A stretch of DNA of 64,000 nt from Chitinophagaceae bacterium (GCA_019638625.1 JAHBTK010000002.1:186001-250000); one strand, 5' to 3'. Counted from the stretch's first letter, positions 41,018 through 51,811 are shown. The notes: generated by a model not told the origin, from the letters alone. Made by a program: numbers and translations.

Positions 41018-44000
41018 ATGAAAAAACTGATTGTAAAGCAGTCAGATGGCAATTCTTATGCAAAATTTCGCAAACTGCTACTGATTATGAAGTTAACTGC
41101 AATCTTACTGATGGTAGTATGTCTCCAGGTTTCAGCGAAGACTTATTCACAGAATGAAATCACGCTTTCAGTTAAAAATGTTGAGCTAAAGTCCCTGTTC
41201 CGCCTCATTCAGAAAAACGCCGGTTACCGTTTTGTATATGAAGACAGGCAATTGCCGGCAAATGTGCTGGTGGATGTAGATGTTCGGAACGAAAGTATTC
41301 AGAATCTAATGAACAAAGTATTGCAGAATACCGGTTTGCAGTACAAAGTGATCAATAACAACCTGGTATTGCTGACAACGGCTTCCCGGCCGGCGCTCAA
41401 TGTTTTCATTGTAAAGGGAAGAATACTGGACGAGACCGGTAAAGGGCTTTCTGGCGTCAGCATCAGGGTCAAGGGTGGCAAAACCGGTGTGTTTACCGAT
41501 GAAACCGGTTATTTCCAGCTCGAAGTACCCGGAGCGGCTACCATAGAGATCTCGTTTATAGGATACCAGACAGTAGAAATGGATGTGACGGAAAACAAAG
41601 AAATTAACCTGCAACTGGTACCCGGCGATACCAATCTTGATGAAGTAGTAGTGGTTGGTTTCGGCACACAGAAAAAAGTGAATCTTACCGGGGCGGTAGA
41701 TATGGTAACCGCCAAGCAGCTCGAAAGCAGACCTATAGCCAATTTAGGTTCTGGTTTACAGGGGTTGTTACCCAACTTGAACATAACAAGCTCTAACGGA
41801 AGAGCCACCACTAATCCTGCCTTTAACATCCGCGGTTTTACAAGTATCAATGGTGGCGATCCGCTGATCCTTGTGGATAATATTCCCTATAGCATGGATG
41901 AGGTGGCACGTATTAACCCGAATGATGTAGAAGCTGTTTCAGTATTGAAAGACGCTGCCGCTTCAGCCATATATGGCGCACGGGGTGCTTTTGGTGTGGT
42001 ATTGATCACTACCAAAAAGGCAAAAGGTAACAAACTGAATGTAGCGGTAAATGGAATGGTGGGCTATCGTACCATAGGTAAAATGCCTGAGCTGGTTACC
42101 GATCCGTATACGGTGATGGATATGAAAACTGAAGCCGGAAAACCTTTATATAACCTGTATCCCGAATCTGTGCGTGAATATGCAAAGCAACGTTCACAAA
42201 ATCCTTCATTACCTGCTGTTACCATTGCTGACAATGGTAACGACTGGGTATACACCGGCGCTACAGACTGGCTGAAAGAAGCTTACAATAATTCAGCGCC
42301 TACCTATAATACCAATATCAGTATTTCAAAACGCGCTGAGAAATTAAGCTATTATCTTTCCGGAGATTATTATCGCCAGGATGGCCTGCTGAAATACGGC
42401 AACGATATTTTCAACCGTTACAACCTGAGAGGTAAAGTAGACTTTGATGTAACCAGTTGGCTGAAATTTTCTAATAATACACAGCTCACCAGCACAGACT
42501 ACGAAGCCCCCGTTTTCTTAGACGGCGATTTCTTCTGGAATGTAAACCGCACCAATTCATTAGATGTTCCTAAAAATCCTGATGGAAGCTGGACCAGGGC
42601 AGGAGCTCCGGTGTTGGGCGCATTGCAGGAGGGTGGAAGGCGCAGGGATAAACTCAATGAATACGTAACGACATTCTCTGCAAAAGCGGCTTTGATTAAA
42701 GATGTTTGGGATTTTAATGCAGAAGCTACTTTCAGAAGAGGATCAAATGTAATACGCTCTCACGATATACCTGTGGCGTATAAGACAGGTCCGAACCTTG
42801 CACCACAATATACTTTCTCTAACACCTGGGCGCAGGATCAGAATACTACAACAAGATACAACGTATATAATATATACACCGATTTCCATAAAAATTTTGG
42901 AGACCATTTTTTACAGGCGCTTGTTGGCTTTAACAGTGAGTACTACAACAATGCTTATTTCTCTGCAAGAAAAAACGGGCTGATATCTCCCTCGCTGCCT
43001 TCCATAGATTTAAGCACCGGTACTATGACGATGAGCGAGCAGATAAAAGACTGGGCAGTACAGGGACTGTTTTATCGCCTGGGGTATAATTTCAAAGAAA
43101 AGTATCTTCTTGAGCTTAACGGGCGTTATGATGGCTCATCACGTTTCCCTGAAGGCAAAAGATGGGGATTCTTCCCTTCTGCTTCTGTGGGTTGGGTAGT
43201 ATCTGACGAAAACTTTTTTAATGGTATCAGTAATGCGCTTTCCCTCGATATGTTTAAGCTGAGAGCTTCCTACGGAAGCCTGGGCAACCAAACATTTACC
43301 TACTCCGGCGCATTTCCTTATTATGATGCATATCCTTACCTGCCAATTTTACCTGTTACCGGCCAGGGTAATATCATCTTAGGGTCAGGCAGGCCTACCA
43401 TCGTGGGCAGCCCCAAACCTGTATCGGATAATTTTAGCTGGGAAAGCATTACCAGCGTGAACTTTGGCGTAGACCTTTCCATGTTCAAAAACAGGTTTAA
43501 TGTAAACTTTGATAAATACACCCGTTATACAAAGGATATGCTGATACCCGGACAGGAGCTTCCGGCTGTATACGGTGCAGATGCGCCTACTGAAAATAAT
43601 GGCGACCTTAAAACCAAAGGCTGGGAGCTGCGCGTGAACTGGAGAGATAATACCACACTGGCAGGCTCGCCATTCTGGTATAACCTCACGTTTACGTTGG
43701 CCGACAACCGTTCATGGGTTACCAAATATGATAATCCTACAAAATACCTTGGTAATACTTACGGCAACTATTATGAAGGAAGAGAAATAGGTGAAATATG
43801 GGGTGCGGAAATTGCGGGCTACTTTAAGGATGAGCAGGAAATTGCCAACTCCCCCAACCAACGCGATTTTGGTGAAGATGACCAGGGCTATAATTTCTAT
43901 CCCGGCGATCTTAAGTTTGTTGATCTTAACAAAGATGGGGTAATCAACTATGGAGACAGAACGGTAGACAATCCCGGCGATATGCATATTGTGGGTAACA

Positions 44001-44512
44001 AGAGCTCCCGATATCCTTACGGGATTGATCTTTCTGCCGGCTGGAAGGGAATTGACCTGCGTATTTTCATGCAGGGTATTGGCAAAAGAGACTGGTATCC
44101 CGGTAACTCCAACATCTATTTCTGGGGCATTTATGCACAACCATGGACAAACGTTACCACGTTGAATATGGATCACTGGACACCTGAAAACCCCAATACC
44201 TATTTTCCTGCTGTTCGTGCATATACTGCGGAAGATGCTTTATCGCCATTGTCAAAACCCAATTCAAGATACATGCAGAACGGCGCTTATATGCGTGTTA
44301 AGAATGTAACGGTTGGTTATTCGCTGCCGGCGTCTGTTTTGCAAAGGTTAAAGCTCACCAAGGTTCGTTTTTACTTTAGCGCGGAAAATATTTTTGAAAT
44401 AACGCATTTAAAGGTAAAGCTTGACCCCGAATCCTTGGGCGATGGTAACAGGCCGCAGGCTGCCTATCCGTTCCAGCGCACTTATTCATTTGGCTTGAAT
44501 CTGAATCTTTAA
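41018..44512 (+). CDS. SusC-family TonB-dependent transporter with STN domain (locus 2)
   Basis: 1164 residues. Signal peptide with a long N-terminal stretch, STN signalling domain (ITLSVKNVELKSLFRLIQKN), carboxypeptidase-like domain (VKGRILDETGKGLSGVSIRV), TonB box (DEVVVVGFGTQKKVN), plug (GLQGLLPNLNI, DPLILVDNIPYSM, VLKDAAASAIYGARGAFGV) and beta-barrel ending FGLNLNL. The STN domain indicates trans-envelope signalling to the FecR encoded just upstream. Imports the glycan handled by the following enzymes. Confidence 0.95.
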   Translation: MKKLIVKQSDGNSYAKFRKLLLIMKLTAILLMVVCLQVSAKTYSQNEITLSVKNVELKSLFRLIQKNAGYRFVYEDRQLPANVLVDVDVRNESIQNLMNKVLQNTGLQYKVINNNLVLLTTASRPALNVFIVKGRILDETGKGLSGVSIRVKGGKTGVFTDETGYFQLEVPGAATIEISFIGYQTVEMDVTENKEINLQLVPGDTNLDEVVVVGFGTQKKVNLTGAVDMVTAKQLESRPIANLGSGLQGLLPNLNITSSNGRATTNPAFNIRGFTSINGGDPLILVDNIPYSMDEVARINPNDVEAVSVLKDAAASAIYGARGAFGVVLITTKKAKGNKLNVAVNGMVGYRTIGKMPELVTDPYTVMDMKTEAGKPLYNLYPESVREYAKQRSQNPSLPAVTIADNGNDWVYTGATDWLKEAYNNSAPTYNTNISISKRAEKLSYYLSGDYYRQDGLLKYGNDIFNRYNLRGKVDFDVTSWLKFSNNTQLTSTDYEAPVFLDGDFFWNVNRTNSLDVPKNPDGSWTRAGAPVLGALQEGGRRRDKLNEYVTTFSAKAALIKDVWDFNAEATFRRGSNVIRSHDIPVAYKTGPNLAPQYTFSNTWAQDQNTTTRYNVYNIYTDFHKNFGDHFLQALVGFNSEYYNNAYFSARKNGLISPSLPSIDLSTGTMTMSEQIKDWAVQGLFYRLGYNFKEKYLLELNGRYDGSSRFPEGKRWGFFPSASVGWVVSDENFFNGISNALSLDMFKLRASYGSLGNQTFTYSGAFPYYDAYPYLPILPVTGQGNIILGSGRPTIVGSPKPVSDNFSWESITSVNFGVDLSMFKNRFNVNFDKYTRYTKDMLIPGQELPAVYGADAPTENNGDLKTKGWELRVNWRDNTTLAGSPFWYNLTFTLADNRSWVTKYDNPTKYLGNTYGNYYEGREIGEIWGAEIAGYFKDEQEIANSPNQRDFGEDDQGYNFYPGDLKFVDLNKDGVINYGDRTVDNPGDMHIVGNKSSRYPYGIDLSAGWKGIDLRIFMQGIGKRDWYPGNSNIYFWGIYAQPWTNVTTLNMDHWTPENPNTYFPAVRAYTAEDALSPLSKPNSRYMQNGAYMRVKNVTVGYSLPASVLQRLKLTKVRFYFSAENIFEITHLKVKLDPESLGDGNRPQAAYPFQRTYSFGLNLNL

Positions 44513-44530
44513 CGAACTAATCTTCTTAAG

Positions 44531-46336
44531 ATGAAACGAATTTCATATATACTTCTTATAATTACCATTGTGGGCGTTTCCTGTAAAAAAGACTTTTTAC
44601 AGCGCACACCGGCCACGGCTATTACCGCCGCCGACTTTTTTAATACCACATCTGACCTTGAAACCTATACCAACGGGTTATATACACAGCAGCTTGGTGC
44701 AATTTGGGCCGATGTGGAGGCTGCAGATAAATTTTCTGATAATATTTCCATTTATACAGGTAGCAGTGAAATAGATAATCTTATTCGCGGAGGTGTAACT
44801 CCGGGAAATACAAGAGGATGGGACAGGGCTACATGGAGTATTTTGCGCAATATCAATTTCATGCTGGACAATGTCGGTAAAACAACAGGCGACCAGGCGG
44901 TGATCAACCATTATATTGGGGTAGCGCGTTTCTTCAGGGCTAACTTTTACTTTAATATGGTAAAGCGCTACAGTGATGTGCCCTGGTATTCCTATACTTT
45001 GGGCAACAAGGAAGAAGATATGTTGCAGAAAGCCAAAGATCCGCGCACTGTGGTGGTGGATTCGATAATGGCAGACCTGGAATATGCCGCGACAAATGTA
45101 TTGCCCGCCCGTACCAACAATACCTATGTAACCAAATGGGGTGCATTAACATTGCTGGCAAGGGTGGCATTGCACGAAGGAACTTACCGCAAGTACCATA
45201 GCGAACTGGGACTTGAATCTTCAGCACAAGCTTTTCTTCAACGTGCCGTATCTGCCTCTCAGGAAATTATCGATAACGGAGGATTTAGCATTACCGGAAA
45301 CGGAGCTCAGGGATATAGGGCATTGTTTTCAAGCAACGATCTATCGGCAAACAAAGAGGTGATCTTCCTCCAAAAAAACAATAAAGAGCAGGGGGTTGCT
45401 AACAATTCTCATGTTGTGCTCGACTGGCAATGGGCATTGAGTTCCAGTCTGGCCGATGAGTTTTTAATGACCGATGGTACGCCTTTCACTTCTCAAAGCG
45501 GGTATGCCACAAAAACTTTTGCAAACATATTTGCAAATCGTGATCCCCGGTTAGCCGAAACCGTTATGCCACCCGGATTTGTAACCGCTGCCGGCAATAA
45601 CCCTTATTTAACACGCCCCAATTTCGGAGGCTACCTGCAGGTGAAATTCTACCCGCGTGATCCGGCGCTCCGGGGCGGTTGGGTATTAAACTATACAGAC
45701 CTGGCTAAATTCAGATATGCCGAGGTGTTATTGATCAATGCTGAAGCAAAAGGGGAATTAGGAACACTTAACCAGGCAGACATAGATGCTACCGTGAACA
45801 AATTACGTGCACGTGTAGAAATGCCATACCTCAATATGGCCGATGTAAATGCTGCACCAGACGCTTATCTCGCCGGTAAGTTTCCTTCTGTAGCCGGTGC
45901 GAATAAAGGTGTAATTCTTGAAATTCGCAGGGAGCGCAGGGTAGAGCTGGCATGTGAGGGTTTTCGTTTGGATGATCTGTACCGCTGGAAAGCAGGTTCT
46001 CTTTTAGGACAGAACCCCAGCGGTATGTATGTGCCTGCCTTAGGTGGATTGGATGTAACGGGTGACGGTGTAGAAGATATAGCTATTCTTCAGTCGAAAG
46101 ATGACGAAAGCCCAATCGCCGGCTTACCCGCCGATGTAAAGGAGAAAATTGTGAAATACTACCTGTCTGACGGAGCTTTCATTTTGTCCAACGGAACATC
46201 TGGTCGCGTAATGTTTACTAAAGATGTAGTGCAACCCCGCAGTTTTGTGGAACCTAAGTATTATTATTTCCCGATTCCTGCTTCGCAAATTACATTAAGT
46301 AATAAGAAATTAACACAGCCCGACGGCTGGCAATAG
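44531..46336 (+). CDS. SusD-family glycan-binding lipoprotein (locus 2)
   Basis: 601 residues. Lipoprotein signal (IVGVSC), FLQRTPATAITAADFFNTTSDLETYTNGLY, the helix-rich VARFFRANFYFNMVKRYSDVPW segment, and C-terminal SusD signatures (KFRYAEVLLINAEAKGELG, ILEIRRERRVELACEGFRLDDLYRWK, YYFPIPASQITLS). Follows the SusC by 18 bp; partner lid of the importer. A strong terminator follows. Confidence 0.95.
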   Translation: MKRISYILLIITIVGVSCKKDFLQRTPATAITAADFFNTTSDLETYTNGLYTQQLGAIWADVEAADKFSDNISIYTGSSEIDNLIRGGVTPGNTRGWDRATWSILRNINFMLDNVGKTTGDQAVINHYIGVARFFRANFYFNMVKRYSDVPWYSYTLGNKEEDMLQKAKDPRTVVVDSIMADLEYAATNVLPARTNNTYVTKWGALTLLARVALHEGTYRKYHSELGLESSAQAFLQRAVSASQEIIDNGGFSITGNGAQGYRALFSSNDLSANKEVIFLQKNNKEQGVANNSHVVLDWQWALSSSLADEFLMTDGTPFTSQSGYATKTFANIFANRDPRLAETVMPPGFVTAAGNNPYLTRPNFGGYLQVKFYPRDPALRGGWVLNYTDLAKFRYAEVLLINAEAKGELGTLNQADIDATVNKLRARVEMPYLNMADVNAAPDAYLAGKFPSVAGANKGVILEIRRERRVELACEGFRLDDLYRWKAGSLLGQNPSGMYVPALGGLDVTGDGVEDIAILQSKDDESPIAGLPADVKEKIVKYYLSDGAFILSNGTSGRVMFTKDVVQPRSFVEPKYYYFPIPASQITLSNKKLTQPDGWQ

Positions 46337-46349
46337 AATTACAAAACCC

Positions 46350-46387
46350 GGAAAAGCCTTTCAATATGAAAGGCTTTTTCCTTTTTT
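46350..46387 (+). terminator. Rho-independent terminator after susCD locus 2
   Basis: Stem AAAAGCCTTTC (46352-46362), loop AATAT, arm GAAAGGCTTTT (46368-46378), then TCCTTTTTT. A classical intrinsic terminator that separates susCD from the downstream enzymes. Confidence 0.9.
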
Positions 46388-46397
46388 ATAAACACAC

Positions 46398-47291
46398 ATG
46401 AAGCGTAGTGAATTTTTAAAAAGTATTCCGGTAACAGCCAGTGCTTTTGTATTGCCGGGATCGGCTACCGCTACTGCAGTATCCAAAAAGCCTGACCTGA
46501 CTATTGCCCATATTACCGATGTGCATATCCGGCCGGAAGAAGGTGTGCCGGAGCGGTTTAAAAAATGTCTGGAAGCAGTAAAACAGCATAAGGTTGATTT
46601 CTTTTTGAATGGAGGGGATTCTATTCACGATGCTTCATATAAAGATGTGAAGCGGGACAGGGTAACAGAGCAGTGGCATGCCTGGGATGAATGCCTTTCT
46701 TTATTGAAAGGATACGAAGTGTATAGCTGTATTGGCAATCACGATCCCTGGTGGTCAGCCCCGTCAAAAGAAGATGAAATGTATGGTATACCTTATACTG
46801 TAAAAAGGCTCGGTATACCGAATAATTACTACAGTTTTACCCGAAAGAACTGGCATTTTATCATACTGGACGGGAACCATAAAGGCATTACATTGGGTGG
46901 AGAACAAATGGAGTGGCTGAAAAGTGAACTGGTAAAAGTGCCCGCCGGTAATTTTGTGCTGCTGATGTCTCACTACCCTATACTCACCGTGACCAATACC
47001 TGGGAGGGAGGGCAGCATAAAGACCACAAGGAGCTGAAACAGTTGTTCTATCAGCACCGGGATAAAGTAAGGGTCTGCTTAAGCGGGCATCAGCATTTGC
47101 TGGACCGCGCATGGTATAACGGGGTATATTATTTTTGCAACGGCGCCATGAGTGGATTCTGGTGGGGCAAGGGAGATGAAAAGTCTGCACAGCCCTATTA
47201 TTACCAGGAAACACCGCCGGGTTATGCTATTCTCCGGCTATATGCTGATGGAACAGTAGAGAACGAATACATCAGCCATCATTATTACTAA
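46398..47291 (+). CDS. Secreted calcineurin-like metallophosphoesterase
   Basis: 297 residues. N-terminal export signal (KRSEFLKSIPVTASAFVLPG). Metal-binding motifs: AHITDVHI, LNGGDSIHD, CIGNHDPWW, LMSHYP and LSGHQHLLD. Hydrolyses phosphate esters or diesters in the periplasm. Could strip phosphate from a glycan or phosphoglycan; the substrate is unknown. First gene after the susCD terminator. Confidence 0.9.
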   Translation: MKRSEFLKSIPVTASAFVLPGSATATAVSKKPDLTIAHITDVHIRPEEGVPERFKKCLEAVKQHKVDFFLNGGDSIHDASYKDVKRDRVTEQWHAWDECLSLLKGYEVYSCIGNHDPWWSAPSKEDEMYGIPYTVKRLGIPNNYYSFTRKNWHFIILDGNHKGITLGGEQMEWLKSELVKVPAGNFVLLMSHYPILTVTNTWEGGQHKDHKELKQLFYQHRDKVRVCLSGHQHLLDRAWYNGVYYFCNGAMSGFWWGKGDEKSAQPYYYQETPPGYAILRLYADGTVENEYISHHYY

Positions 47292-47309
47292 CGGTCAAAA
47301 ATAAAAGAT

Positions 47310-48632
47310 ATGCCAACCGCTTCCATATCCCGCAAGGATTTTATCAGGAGCTCATCTTTGCTGATGGCTACCGGAAATTTTTTATCTGCAAACGCAGCAG
47401 GCGCTGCAGAAAGAAAAACCACGGGCGACTCCGGTGAAATAGTAAGGCTGAAAAATGTCAGGCTCGAAACCGGCTTTATATATGAAGACAACGAAGTAAG
47501 CGCTACGAAAACAGCATTATTTGAGGTTGAAATAGCCGGGGAAACAATCAAGACGATCAACTCCAATAATCCGGGAGGGGAAGGCATAGACGCATCCGGC
47601 TTATTAATGCTGCCGGCTTTTAAGGAGATGCATATCCACCTTGACAAAACATACTATGGCCAGCAATGGAAGGCCAATACCAGGCGCAACAGAACCGTGA
47701 AAGATATGATCGCCCTGGAGCAGCGCATTATTCCCGAATTGCTGAAAAATTCCACCTATAAGGCCGAAAAAATAATAGAGCTGCTGCAATCAAAAGGCTC
47801 CCATTTTGCACGCAGCCACGTAAATATTGATCCCACTTCACAGTTACAGTCGTTGTATAATTTACAAAAGGCGCTGGCGAATAAAAAAGATTCGTTTGAA
47901 GCGGAACTGGTAGCCTTTCCGCAGCATGGGGTTTATTATACGCCCTCCGCATCTCTTATGAAAGAAGCGGCAGTGATAGTTGACTATATAGGAGGATTGG
48001 ACCCTACTTCTATTGATGGCAGCGTGGAAAAGCAAATGGATTTTATCATTCAGTTGGCAACAGACTATAATAAGGGTATAGATATCCACCTCCATGAAGG
48101 AGGCGCGCCCGGATTGAGAACCGTGGAATATCTTATTCAAAAGGTAAATGAAAATCCGGGGCTGAAAAATAAGACCTTCATCAGCCATTGCTTTGTGCTC
48201 GCAAACCTGGAAGAGCGAAAACAGCATGAAATTTCAGAAAAGCTGGCTGATGCCGGAATAGGGATTATATCCACTATTCCTTTCGGATCCCTGGTAATGC
48301 CTGTTCCCCTGCTTTATAAATACGGAGTGGATGTAAGAACGGGGAACGATTCGATCGTTGACCACTGGAATACCTTCGGATCAGGCAGCGTGTTGCAGAA
48401 AGCCAACCTTGCCGCCCAGCTTTACGGATACCGTACGGAGTTTGACCTGTCGAGAATATTAAAGCTGGCTACGCATAATATTCTTCCGTTAGATGATAAA
48501 GGTAACAGACAATGGCCGCAGACTGGTGATAAAGCGGATTTCGTATTGGTGGATGCAAGCTGCTCGGCAGAAGCCGTTTCAAGAATATCACCCGTAAGAT
48601 CACTGGTGCACAAAGGAAAGATCGTTTTCTGA
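47310..48632 (+). CDS. Exported amidohydrolase (cytosine-deaminase-like)
   Basis: 440 residues. Signal-like N-terminus (SRKDFIRSSSLLMATGNF). Metal motifs: MHIHLDKT, DIHLHEGGAP, SHCFVL and TGNDSIVDHW. This set fits the cytosine deaminase/N-acyl hydrolase branch of the amidohydrolase superfamily. Acts on a C-N bond of an unknown substrate; an N-acetyl sugar or a purine-like compound is possible. 18 bp after the phosphoesterase. Confidence 0.8.
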   Translation: MPTASISRKDFIRSSSLLMATGNFLSANAAGAAERKTTGDSGEIVRLKNVRLETGFIYEDNEVSATKTALFEVEIAGETIKTINSNNPGGEGIDASGLLMLPAFKEMHIHLDKTYYGQQWKANTRRNRTVKDMIALEQRIIPELLKNSTYKAEKIIELLQSKGSHFARSHVNIDPTSQLQSLYNLQKALANKKDSFEAELVAFPQHGVYYTPSASLMKEAAVIVDYIGGLDPTSIDGSVEKQMDFIIQLATDYNKGIDIHLHEGGAPGLRTVEYLIQKVNENPGLKNKTFISHCFVLANLEERKQHEISEKLADAGIGIISTIPFGSLVMPVPLLYKYGVDVRTGNDSIVDHWNTFGSGSVLQKANLAAQLYGYRTEFDLSRILKLATHNILPLDDKGNRQWPQTGDKADFVLVDASCSAEAVSRISPVRSLVHKGKIVF

Positions 48633-48745
48633 TCGCAGGCCGATCATAGACGATATTTTTATCCGTAAAACAATAGTAAATGAATGTGGGCGCATTTAAT
48701 ATGCCCCGAAACGTTCATTAACCTCCTGAAATAAAATGATTGTAA

Positions 48746-48753
48746 TAAATTTG
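48746..48753 (+). promoter_or_regulatory. -7 box for the 48774 operon
   Basis: TAAATTTG matches TAnnTTTG, 20 nt before ATG 48774. Upstream (48679-48720) AATGAATGT and ACGTTCATT flank a GC-rich hairpin, a possible attenuator or operator. Confidence 0.4.
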
Positions 48754-48773
48754 GCGTAATAACAAAGAAGGAT

Positions 48774-49961
48774 ATGAAAACAGCGAAAATACAGGGGTTT
48801 CTGTCATCGGTTGGTATAGCCCTATATTTAGTTTTTGGACTGAGTGCTTTTCAGAGCCATGCCCAGGAAGCCGTAAAAATCTCTCATGGTCCTTATTTAC
48901 AGGCCATGACGGATTCAGGGGTCTCCATCGTATGGACAACGAATAAGCCCGCTACCGGCTGGGTAGAGCTGGCGCCTGACGATGGCAGTCATTTTTACCA
49001 GTCAGAACGTCCGAAATTCTTTTGTACCTCCAATGGTCTGAAAAATGTGGGGACCGTTCACCAGGTGCACCTGAAAAACTTATTGCCGGATACCCGTTAC
49101 CGTTATCGTGTATACAGCCAGGAGGTATTGAAGCATGAATTTGTATATGTGCATTACGGGAATGTTGCCGCTACGGGGGTGTACAGAAAACAACCCCTTA
49201 CATTCACTACGCACGGGAAACCCGGGCCGTTCGAATTTGCTGTGGTCAATGATATTCACGAACGCAACGACGTATTGAAGCAGTTGCTGAGCCAGGTTGA
49301 CCTGGCCAAAACCGGCTTTGTTGTTTTTAACGGAGATATGATCAATGCCTCCAGGAGCGAAGAGCAGGTATTTGCCGGTTTTATGGATACTGCAACGGCT
49401 TTATTTGCCAACGAAATACCCATGTACTACGCAAGAGGCAACCACGAAACCCGCGGTCCTTTCGCTGCTGAGTTTCCCAAATACTTTCCCGGCATCGGCG
49501 GAAACCTGTATTATATGTTTACAAAAGGAGCCGCCTGCTTTATTGTGCTGGATTGCGGGGAGGATAAGCCCGACTCCGATATTGAATATAGCGGCATTAC
49601 GGATATGGATAATTACAGAAAGGAGCAGGCAGCCTGGCTTACCAATACCGTACAAACGGATACTTTTAAAAAAGCGAAATATAAAATAGCCATCTGCCAT
49701 ATACCGCCCACCGATGGGTGGCATGGCAACCGGGAGGTCAAAAACAAATGGGCACCTGTTCTGAATGATGCAGGCGTGGATCTTTTTATTGCTGCCCACG
49801 AGCATCGTCACCGCATACAAAAACCGTCTGATGCCATAAAGTTTCCCGTGATCGTTAATTCCAATAATAATATTATCAAGGCGAGTATTTCAGAAAAGGA
49901 GGCCCGTTTCCGTATTTTTGATACGGCTGGTAAACTGGTGGACGAACTGGTGATCCAATAA
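48774..49961 (+). CDS. Purple-acid-phosphatase-like metallophosphoesterase
   Basis: 395 residues. Signal peptide, an N-terminal fibronectin/Ig-like domain (GPYLQAMTDSGVSIVWTTNKP, typical of purple acid phosphatases) and a catalytic domain with VVNDIHERND, FNGDMINA, ARGNHETRG, ICHIPP and AAHEHRHR. Second phosphoesterase in the locus. Uncommon in a plain neutral-sugar locus and suggests a phosphorylated substrate or phosphate salvage. Confidence 0.88.
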   Translation: MKTAKIQGFLSSVGIALYLVFGLSAFQSHAQEAVKISHGPYLQAMTDSGVSIVWTTNKPATGWVELAPDDGSHFYQSERPKFFCTSNGLKNVGTVHQVHLKNLLPDTRYRYRVYSQEVLKHEFVYVHYGNVAATGVYRKQPLTFTTHGKPGPFEFAVVNDIHERNDVLKQLLSQVDLAKTGFVVFNGDMINASRSEEQVFAGFMDTATALFANEIPMYYARGNHETRGPFAAEFPKYFPGIGGNLYYMFTKGAACFIVLDCGEDKPDSDIEYSGITDMDNYRKEQAAWLTNTVQTDTFKKAKYKIAICHIPPTDGWHGNREVKNKWAPVLNDAGVDLFIAAHEHRHRIQKPSDAIKFPVIVNSNNNIIKASISEKEARFRIFDTAGKLVDELVIQ

Positions 49962-50011
49962 AACAACTGATGTCAATGATCTCCGGGAGTCATCCCGGTA
50001 TAAAATTTTAC

Positions 50012-51781
50012 ATGATGCAAATCTTACACACTGTTCTGAAAAAGAGTTATTGTTTTTTTATTGCTTTTGTCCTGATGGGTTGTAGCAGCGCTTCCCGGGT
50101 GGAGGAGGATGTAAGCCTGGCATTGCAGAAACCACCAAAGCTGAGTGAGGCGGAACGTACGGCGCGATGGGATAAAGTGCCCGGCACAGGCGTAAGCTTT
50201 GCTACCGGCTCGATACGTTTCCCGCAGGAGCTTCCCCCGGATATTAAGCAAAACAATACATGGCAGGCAACGGCCTGGAAAAACGAAAAAGTTCATACAC
50301 AGATCGTTGTGTGGTCAAAAAATGGCAGCAGTGATATAACCGTAACTGCAGGTGACCTGGAAGATGATAAAGGCAATACCATCAGCAGCAGCAATATTAC
50401 TGCAGGTTTTGTTCAATATGTGATGACAGATGAATTCAGGGATGGTTGCGGCTACCGTAAATCGGTGGATTTTGATTCATCCATGGTAGCGGATATCATT
50501 AATACCAGCCTTCCGTCCGCGACGATCGCAAAAAACACTACGCAACCCGTGTGGCTGAGCATCCGGGTGCCGGCCGATGCAAAAGGCGGCAACTATAAAG
50601 CCACTGTTGCGGTAAACGCCGGGGAAAAATATGAGTTGCAGGTAGCCCTGACCGTAATTGACAGAACCTTACCGGCGCCGAAAGACTGGACATTCCGACT
50701 GGACTACTGGCAGCACCCTGCCGCCATAGCGAGAGTACATGACCTGCCGCTCTGGAGTGACGCGCATTTTGAAAAAATGCGGGAATACTATACCATGCTC
50801 GCCAACGCCGGGCAAAAAATAATTACCGCAGGCATAGTGGACGAACCCTGGGGGCACCAGACTTATGATGATTATCCCAGCCTGATCCGGTGGACGAAAA
50901 AACGGGATGGTAACTGGAGCTTTGATTACAGCCTGTTTGATAAATATATCGCCTTTGTAATGAGTTGTGGTATTTCGGAAAGAATCAACTGCTACAGCAT
51001 GGTTCCCTGGAAGATAGCTTTTAAATATTACGATGAAGCCCTGGCAAAAGATACCGTATTCACCGGGGCCATCGGTACGCCGGAGTATAACGCCTTCTGG
51101 CATACAATGCTGGTTGATTTTACGGGGCATTTAAAGAAAAAAGGCTGGTTTGGTATCACCACCATCGCAATGGACGAACGCCCGATGGACGCCATGCTAT
51201 CTGTCATTGAGCTGTTGAAGACCGTTGATCCGGACTGGAAGATCTCCCTCGCCGGGGATTATCATCCCGAAATTGAGAAAGATATTTATGATTATTGCGT
51301 GGCCTCCCGCTGGGTGTTTCCCGATAATGTGCTGCAGGATCGTAAACAGTCTGGTAAGGCCAGCACCTGGTACACCTGCTGTACGGAAAAATATCCCAAT
51401 ATGTTCACCTTCTCTCCGCCCGACGAATCCGTATGGGCGGGCTGGTACACCGCTGCTACCGGCATGGACGGGTTCCTGCGCTGGGCATACAATAGCTGGA
51501 CCGCAACACCTTTGCAGGACAGCCGCTTCACCGCCTGGCCTGCCGGAGATACCTACCAGGTGTACCCGGGGCCGTTAACCTCCATCCGTTTTGAAAAAAT
51601 AATTGAAGGCATACAGGACTTTGAAAAGATAAACCTGCTTCGTAAGCTTTATAAAGACAACAATGAAACAGCCAAACTGGGGCGGCTGGAAGAAGTTTTG
51701 AAGTCATTTGTAATAGAAAGGTTGGCCGAAGTATCCGCTCAGCAAATGGTGGAGCAGGCCAAACCCCTGTTGAATGAATAA
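50012..51781 (+). CDS. GH123-like glycosidase (DUF4091)
   Basis: 589 residues from the ATG at 50012; 49970 is a longer alternative. Lipoprotein signal (VLMGC). An N-terminal beta-sandwich (about 70-215) precedes the catalytic domain with DEPWGHQTYDDYP, AMDERPMDAM (Asp-Glu pair as in GH123), GWYTAATGMDGFLRWAYNSW and QVYPGP. GH123 beta-N-acetylgalactosaminidases release GalNAc from glycolipid and glycoprotein glycans; the family is assigned from motifs only. Confidence 0.78.
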   Translation: MMQILHTVLKKSYCFFIAFVLMGCSSASRVEEDVSLALQKPPKLSEAERTARWDKVPGTGVSFATGSIRFPQELPPDIKQNNTWQATAWKNEKVHTQIVVWSKNGSSDITVTAGDLEDDKGNTISSSNITAGFVQYVMTDEFRDGCGYRKSVDFDSSMVADIINTSLPSATIAKNTTQPVWLSIRVPADAKGGNYKATVAVNAGEKYELQVALTVIDRTLPAPKDWTFRLDYWQHPAAIARVHDLPLWSDAHFEKMREYYTMLANAGQKIITAGIVDEPWGHQTYDDYPSLIRWTKKRDGNWSFDYSLFDKYIAFVMSCGISERINCYSMVPWKIAFKYYDEALAKDTVFTGAIGTPEYNAFWHTMLVDFTGHLKKKGWFGITTIAMDERPMDAMLSVIELLKTVDPDWKISLAGDYHPEIEKDIYDYCVASRWVFPDNVLQDRKQSGKASTWYTCCTEKYPNMFTFSPPDESVWAGWYTAATGMDGFLRWAYNSWTATPLQDSRFTAWPAGDTYQVYPGPLTSIRFEKIIEGIQDFEKINLLRKLYKDNNETAKLGRLEEVLKSFVIERLAEVSAQQMVEQAKPLLNE

Positions 51782-51811
51782 TTTCTTATCACGCATAATT
51801 TCAAATACCAG